Below are positions 60,321 to 64,000 of a stretch of DNA of 64,000 bases, piece after piece. The notes beneath the pieces are model-generated. The model did no database searches. It saw only the letters and a program-made list of their open reading frames with translations, and had not been told where the DNA came from. Source of the stretch: Stratiolaelaps scimitus (Eukaryota; Arthropoda; Arachnida; Mesostigmata; Laelapidae); assembly GCA_019614645.1 (NCBI GenBank), contig JABWDB010000002.1, positions 19,395,501-19,459,500 of the forward strand. Reading direction: 5' to 3'. The translations under genes were made by a program, and so were the position numbers. Position 1 is the stretch's first letter. Every line of letters begins with the position of its first letter.

Positions 60321-60673
60321 ATGCAGCAGTCAGTTGCGCCTCACTACGGTCACCAGCAGCCGCATCACGGTGGCCAATACCATCATTCGGGCGGCAATCC
60401 CGCCGGGATCGCTTCGACGGGACATCCTGGTGGACATCCACAGGCGCCGTACCATGGTCACCCTGGCTCGCAGCAGCCCCCACAGCATCCGCACCAGATG
60501 TCCGGCCAGACTCTGCAGCAACAGCCGCAAGTGCAAGCTCAGTATCATCATCAGCAGATGGTGACCAATCCCGCAGGCCAGGAAGTCGTCTACGATACCA
60601 CGATCTATCAGCAGCAAGCCAATATGCAGCAGCAGCAGCAGCAATCCCAACAGCAACAGCAGTACCAAAAATG
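60321..60673 (+). CDS. First coding exon of a Gln/His/Pro-rich, probably nuclear, regulator
   Basis: ATG at 60321 (G at -3) opens 117 codons plus two bases, ending AAAATG before GTAAGT, a strong donor at 60674. The product is strongly biased: a His/Gly/Pro region (HHGGQYHHSGGNPAG near 15-29), a Pro-Gln-His segment to about residue 60, a short non-repetitive island VTNPAGQEVVYDTTIYQQ at about 81-98, and a poly-Gln end interrupted by Asn, Met and Ser. This composition is typical of the disordered N-terminal activation or co-regulator regions of arthropod transcription factors. No DNA-binding domain is present in the exon, so the family cannot be named. CAG and CAA codons alternate in the Gln runs. 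Downstream exons were not identified in the remaining 3.3 kb with confidence. Confidence 0.72.
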
Positions 60674-61990
60674 GTAAGTTTTCCAAATCAAACAAATACT
60701 ATTAATAGCCACAAATACAATATGTTCTTTAGAGAAACACGTGTATATAGTTATAAGTCTTCATTCTATTATAGAAATAATATGACTACCTCGTGGGCGT
60801 TGTTTGTGCCTCGAAGATTGTTGTCAAAACATTTGATTCTTGTTGAAATGGTTATACTGACCAATTTCATCAGTATCACAGATAAACAGTTACGTGCGTG
60901 TGCCTGAGACGAAATGGCTGGTTCCCCAGGCGCCGCCACATATATATATATATATGTATATGGGTAAGCTACGTATGCATATAGTCGTGCATAGCACGGC
61001 CTCTTCCGCAGGTTGTATCGGCCTAATGATACAACCGGTGTTGACAGACGAGAGGGTCGCGAAATCATGCTTGTCGAATGTCTCGGTCTTGCGCTGATCT
61101 GACGTCAATGGGTCAGAACAAGCATATAGCACAATAGCAGTTAGTTAGCTACAATGGCTAGTTAACGCTCTGTGTTCGTCAGGTGGGTGATACTAAAATA
61201 CTACACGTAACGTGTGCGTGTATATCAGCCATGTTCTACGACGATATGTGGCCATTTTCGACTGGGTTAATCCCACTACCGATAATGAGGCGTGTATTCT
61301 CGCCTATTCAGAAATTCACTATAATTCGTTTGGATAAAATGGTACTAATCTCGCTGTGATTATCCTGGCGCTAAGGTGTGCTAAACGGCATCGGAATATA
61401 GTTCCGAAGTGCTAAGATCCATTAGACTGACATTGAACTCAGGCCCCTTTTTTGGCACAGGAGCACGGGTAATTTGCGCGTTCAGCTTTTGTTATCAGTG
61501 GTTGGATAGTGACTATATTGTACATTATCGACTAGTGACATTTAGATCTCTTGATCATTACCAGGTATATGCATATCTGATCTCTTCATTATTTCTTATC
61601 AGCTTCATGCATTGCTGGTTCGCTCCGTTTGACTAAATTCGCTATCTTATCACGCGATTCGGTTCCTCCTTTCCTTAAAATAGCTCCAGATTAATATATA
61701 CCCTACTTGTCTTGATTGCCAAATATGAGCAGGTGGAACTTTTTGATGGATCTATCCAGAGCAGGACTTCCCAGCCCCTTTAATTCTTATACTGATAGGG
61801 ATATATTGTTTATCTTGAGTCGTAGGTGGCAACGAGTTTCTTTTCGATGTTCTACTAGTCTAGATTAATATATATATATATATATATATATTGCGCGCGC
61901 AGAAGCTGCAAATATTGGAGTGCAATTGTTCAAAGGGCGCGTCGCGCCAACGTTGTTTGTATGACATGGCCATGCTGGGGGTACCTGATA
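60674..61990. other. Probable start of the intron after the regulator exon
   Basis: AT-rich, with TA arrays at 60940-60955 and 61868-61891 and a TGACGTCA-type CRE near 61099. No open frame with a good acceptor was found. Confidence 0.4.
61868..61901. repeat. (TA)12 next to (GC)4
   Basis: A TA array to 61891 followed after one T by GCGCGCGC, similar to the junction at 17559-17593. Confidence 0.85.
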
Positions 61991-61999
61991 CCCACCATC

Positions 62000-63570
62000 A
62001 GCGCTCTGACCAGCTGCCCTCCACCGGCTCAGTCGCTAGTTTCGGGCTTGAGACGTGATAGATAGGACTCATAGGCGATACGGCGGGTTTGCTCTGTAGG
62101 GCGTGGAGCCTGCAAAGCGGGAACAAGAACAGCGTCGGCGGCAGCGTTAGGCCCTACCCTCATTCACTCAGGGCCTACCCTCTCTCACCCAGCAGCCCCA
62201 CGCAAACGAGTTGGGCCCTCTAGAGTGTGGCACTGCTGCTAGATACAGAAAGAAAGAGAAAGCGAGAGAGTGAGAGAGGGAGGGACTGCTGTTGGAAGCT
62301 GCTTGCCTGCCTGGCCTCCAGCCCGGTACTGTCCGTGAGCCGATCCGAACGGGGCCTTCGGGGGCCCTCGCTTCCTCTCCCCACATCCTCTCTGCGGTCC
62401 TTCGCTGAGCCCTGACTAACATGGCGGCGGCACTCCTCGCATCAGCCTGCTCTCGTCGCTGCGTTCTGCCTTAGGCGGAAAGGGTGCGGTGGCTGCATCA
62501 GCCGCCCCCATAGCAGCAGTGACAGCAAACGACAGCGTCGCATCATCGGACATCATCGCTGAGCGTGAGCGCGCGGTCAGGCGCCAGCCAACCCAAGCGG
62601 CGGCTCAGCCATAGCTGCTGCTGTCGTACCGCAGCGTGGTGTCAGCTGACCAACCGGGCCCCGCTGCGTGCGGGCAGCCCAGCCGACAAACCGAAAAGCC
62701 CTCCGTCCGTGTGTACCCGGGTCTGTCTGTCTCTCCGCCTGACGGACTGTACCGTCGTCATCAGCCATCGGTACCACTACGTGCTATTGACGGAAGCGTC
62801 GTCGTACCTCTCACGAGAAGTACGTGCATCTCGGGCAGACAGCGGTGCGCGTCCACCCCAGTGCCTTGCTTGCTGGTATTGCGCCGCGTGTCGTAGCCAA
62901 CGAAGCTGGCAGTCAATGCACCAGGACCAACTGTAGCAGCAGTGGAAGTGACAGAAACAGCAACAATCATGAAATCCGTAAGAGCGACAACAGTGGCTGG
63001 CAGAACACGACACCGCGCGACTGGCGATGCGTCCAGCATTGTCCAGTAGCGCCGACCGCCATAGGACGTTCGTGCAAGAACTGCGGAGAACCAGTCCGAC
63101 TACGAGTGAAAGCGGACCTGACCCTGGCGCATGCCAACCAGTGACACTACGACGTCGAGAAAATTACACCAACCTCTCGTTAGGGAGGTCAGCCGGTCGC
63201 TTGCTGCTGCGGCTTCTTCTGCTTGAGCGAATTAAACAGTGTGCCGTAGCTATGCACCCCTAAGGCTAAGAAGGACCATGCGACTCACATAAGCTACTCA
63301 GAGGGAGGAACAAGGCGGGAGCAAGGAGTTCAAACGTAGCATCCATCTCGTTGTATGTGTCTACCTCCACCGTTTCATCCACACACCCAACTTGTTCTCG
63401 CACAACAGGAAGACCGAGCAACAACGGAAATAACGTCAGAATCCGTAGTGAGAGCCGATATCGTCAGCGTTCTGGAGCGACCCAGTGGAACACAGATAGA
63501 AACGGTGATACCAGCCGATATTATTACGTGGTTCTGCAACTCACCCGATGGATACGTTTAGTTAGTTAAT
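62000..63570. other. GC-rich island, probable exon or alternative promoter
   Basis: GC-rich sequence with GA and CAG runs and overlapping frames on both strands (62565-62936, 62636-62896 and 62824-63144 plus; 62761-63039 minus). An ATG in a good context at 62421 (AAC before ATGG) opens only 17 codons starting MAAALLASACSR. No acceptor matching the phase left by the exon at 60673 was recognised. A leader exon or an alternative first exon of the same locus is plausible. Confidence 0.28.
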
Positions 63571-64000
63571 TAGTTAGTTGCAAGGTTGCACGAAAGGCTC
63601 GATCGTCCCGTCAGTGAGAATCCTATCTCCTGTACCTACTCCTGCTGGTCGTGCGTACCTGGATACCTGCTGTGTGCGTGTATACATGTGTGTCTGTGTG
63701 CAAGTGCCTGTCTCGGCTAGTGCGTCACTTATTCCACGAAGCAGCCGAAGTGTACGTGCCTCCGATTCTTCTCCACTAGCGAAGTGTTCCTGTTCTACCA
63801 CCGTTATCCCACTAGCATTGTCTGTCCGTGTTGTCTGTCTACGATCGGGGTCCTGTCCACCGCAGAGGAACAACAACGACACACGAACGAGAACGAGACT
63901 AGAAGGAAACAACAAACAGGGCGGTGTCTAATTCCGCAGCTCACATCGTAGTACAATACATCCTGCATCAATCAATACATAGGTGCGCGAGTAGGGTCGC
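63571..64000. other. Right edge of window, no firm gene
   Basis: A short TTAG-like repeat precedes it at 63559-63582, and overlapping frames of about 115 codons occupy both strands at 63574-63931. Neither has a supporting signal, and the window ends before any feature can be completed. Confidence 0.3.

Noticed and set aside
63555..63582. Telomere-like repeat (TTAG units)
   Set aside because: Only a few imperfect units occur, and the arthropod telomere unit is TTAGG, which does not match.

Overview
The window looks like arthropod-type nuclear DNA, possibly chelicerate or mite. That assignment is an inference from overall character: there are no operons or ribosome binding sites, putative coding pieces are short and bounded by GT/AG splice signals, long (TA)n microsatellites recur every few kilobases, CAG/CTG and CGG trinucleotide runs cluster in GC-rich islands, and one first coding exon is rich in Gln and His. 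No ribosomal RNA, canonical tRNA, CRISPR array or intact transposon was found. Most of the window reads as intergenic or intronic.

Two protein-coding calls are solid. At 2790-3452 (minus) an intronless 220-codon gene encodes a type II membrane protein of the LicD/fukutin-FKRP superfamily. Its usual acidic metal-binding signature is replaced by non-acidic residues, so it may be a pseudoenzyme. At 60321-60673 (plus) a Gln/His/Pro-rich first coding exon ends in a strong splice donor; it looks like the N-terminus of a large transcriptional regulator that continues beyond the window or further into it.

Layout: 1-2789 quiet; 2790-3452 LicD-like gene; 3453-6100 mixed, no firm gene; 6100-13420 a long GC-rich island dense in trinucleotide repeats, with two strong plus-strand splice donors, best read as promoter and untranslated leader exons, plus two small ORFs worth noting; 16540-18305 a minus-strand cluster of two ORFs, each followed by a polyadenylation hexamer, with a possible upstream exon; 20700-21240 an ORF beside a textbook G-quadruplex; 24300-25340 a second GC-rich island; 31950-37700 weak exon and promoter candidates; 39200-40520 a third island with a TATA box and a perfect palindrome; 41890-44200 a SINE copy, a 29-bp minisatellite and a broken ORF; 48000-51000 promoter, exon and ORF candidates; 52560-55280 another SINE copy and three candidate exons; 60160-60673 the regulator exon; 62000-63570 a last GC-rich island.

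The clearest repeat result is a short interspersed element with a tRNA-like B box and a shared 3' tail, present at 13783-13838, 41900-41995 (reverse) and 52570-52690. Apart from the two firm genes, coding calls rest on open frames and splice consensus only and carry low confidence. No cellular system of interacting genes can be demonstrated here.
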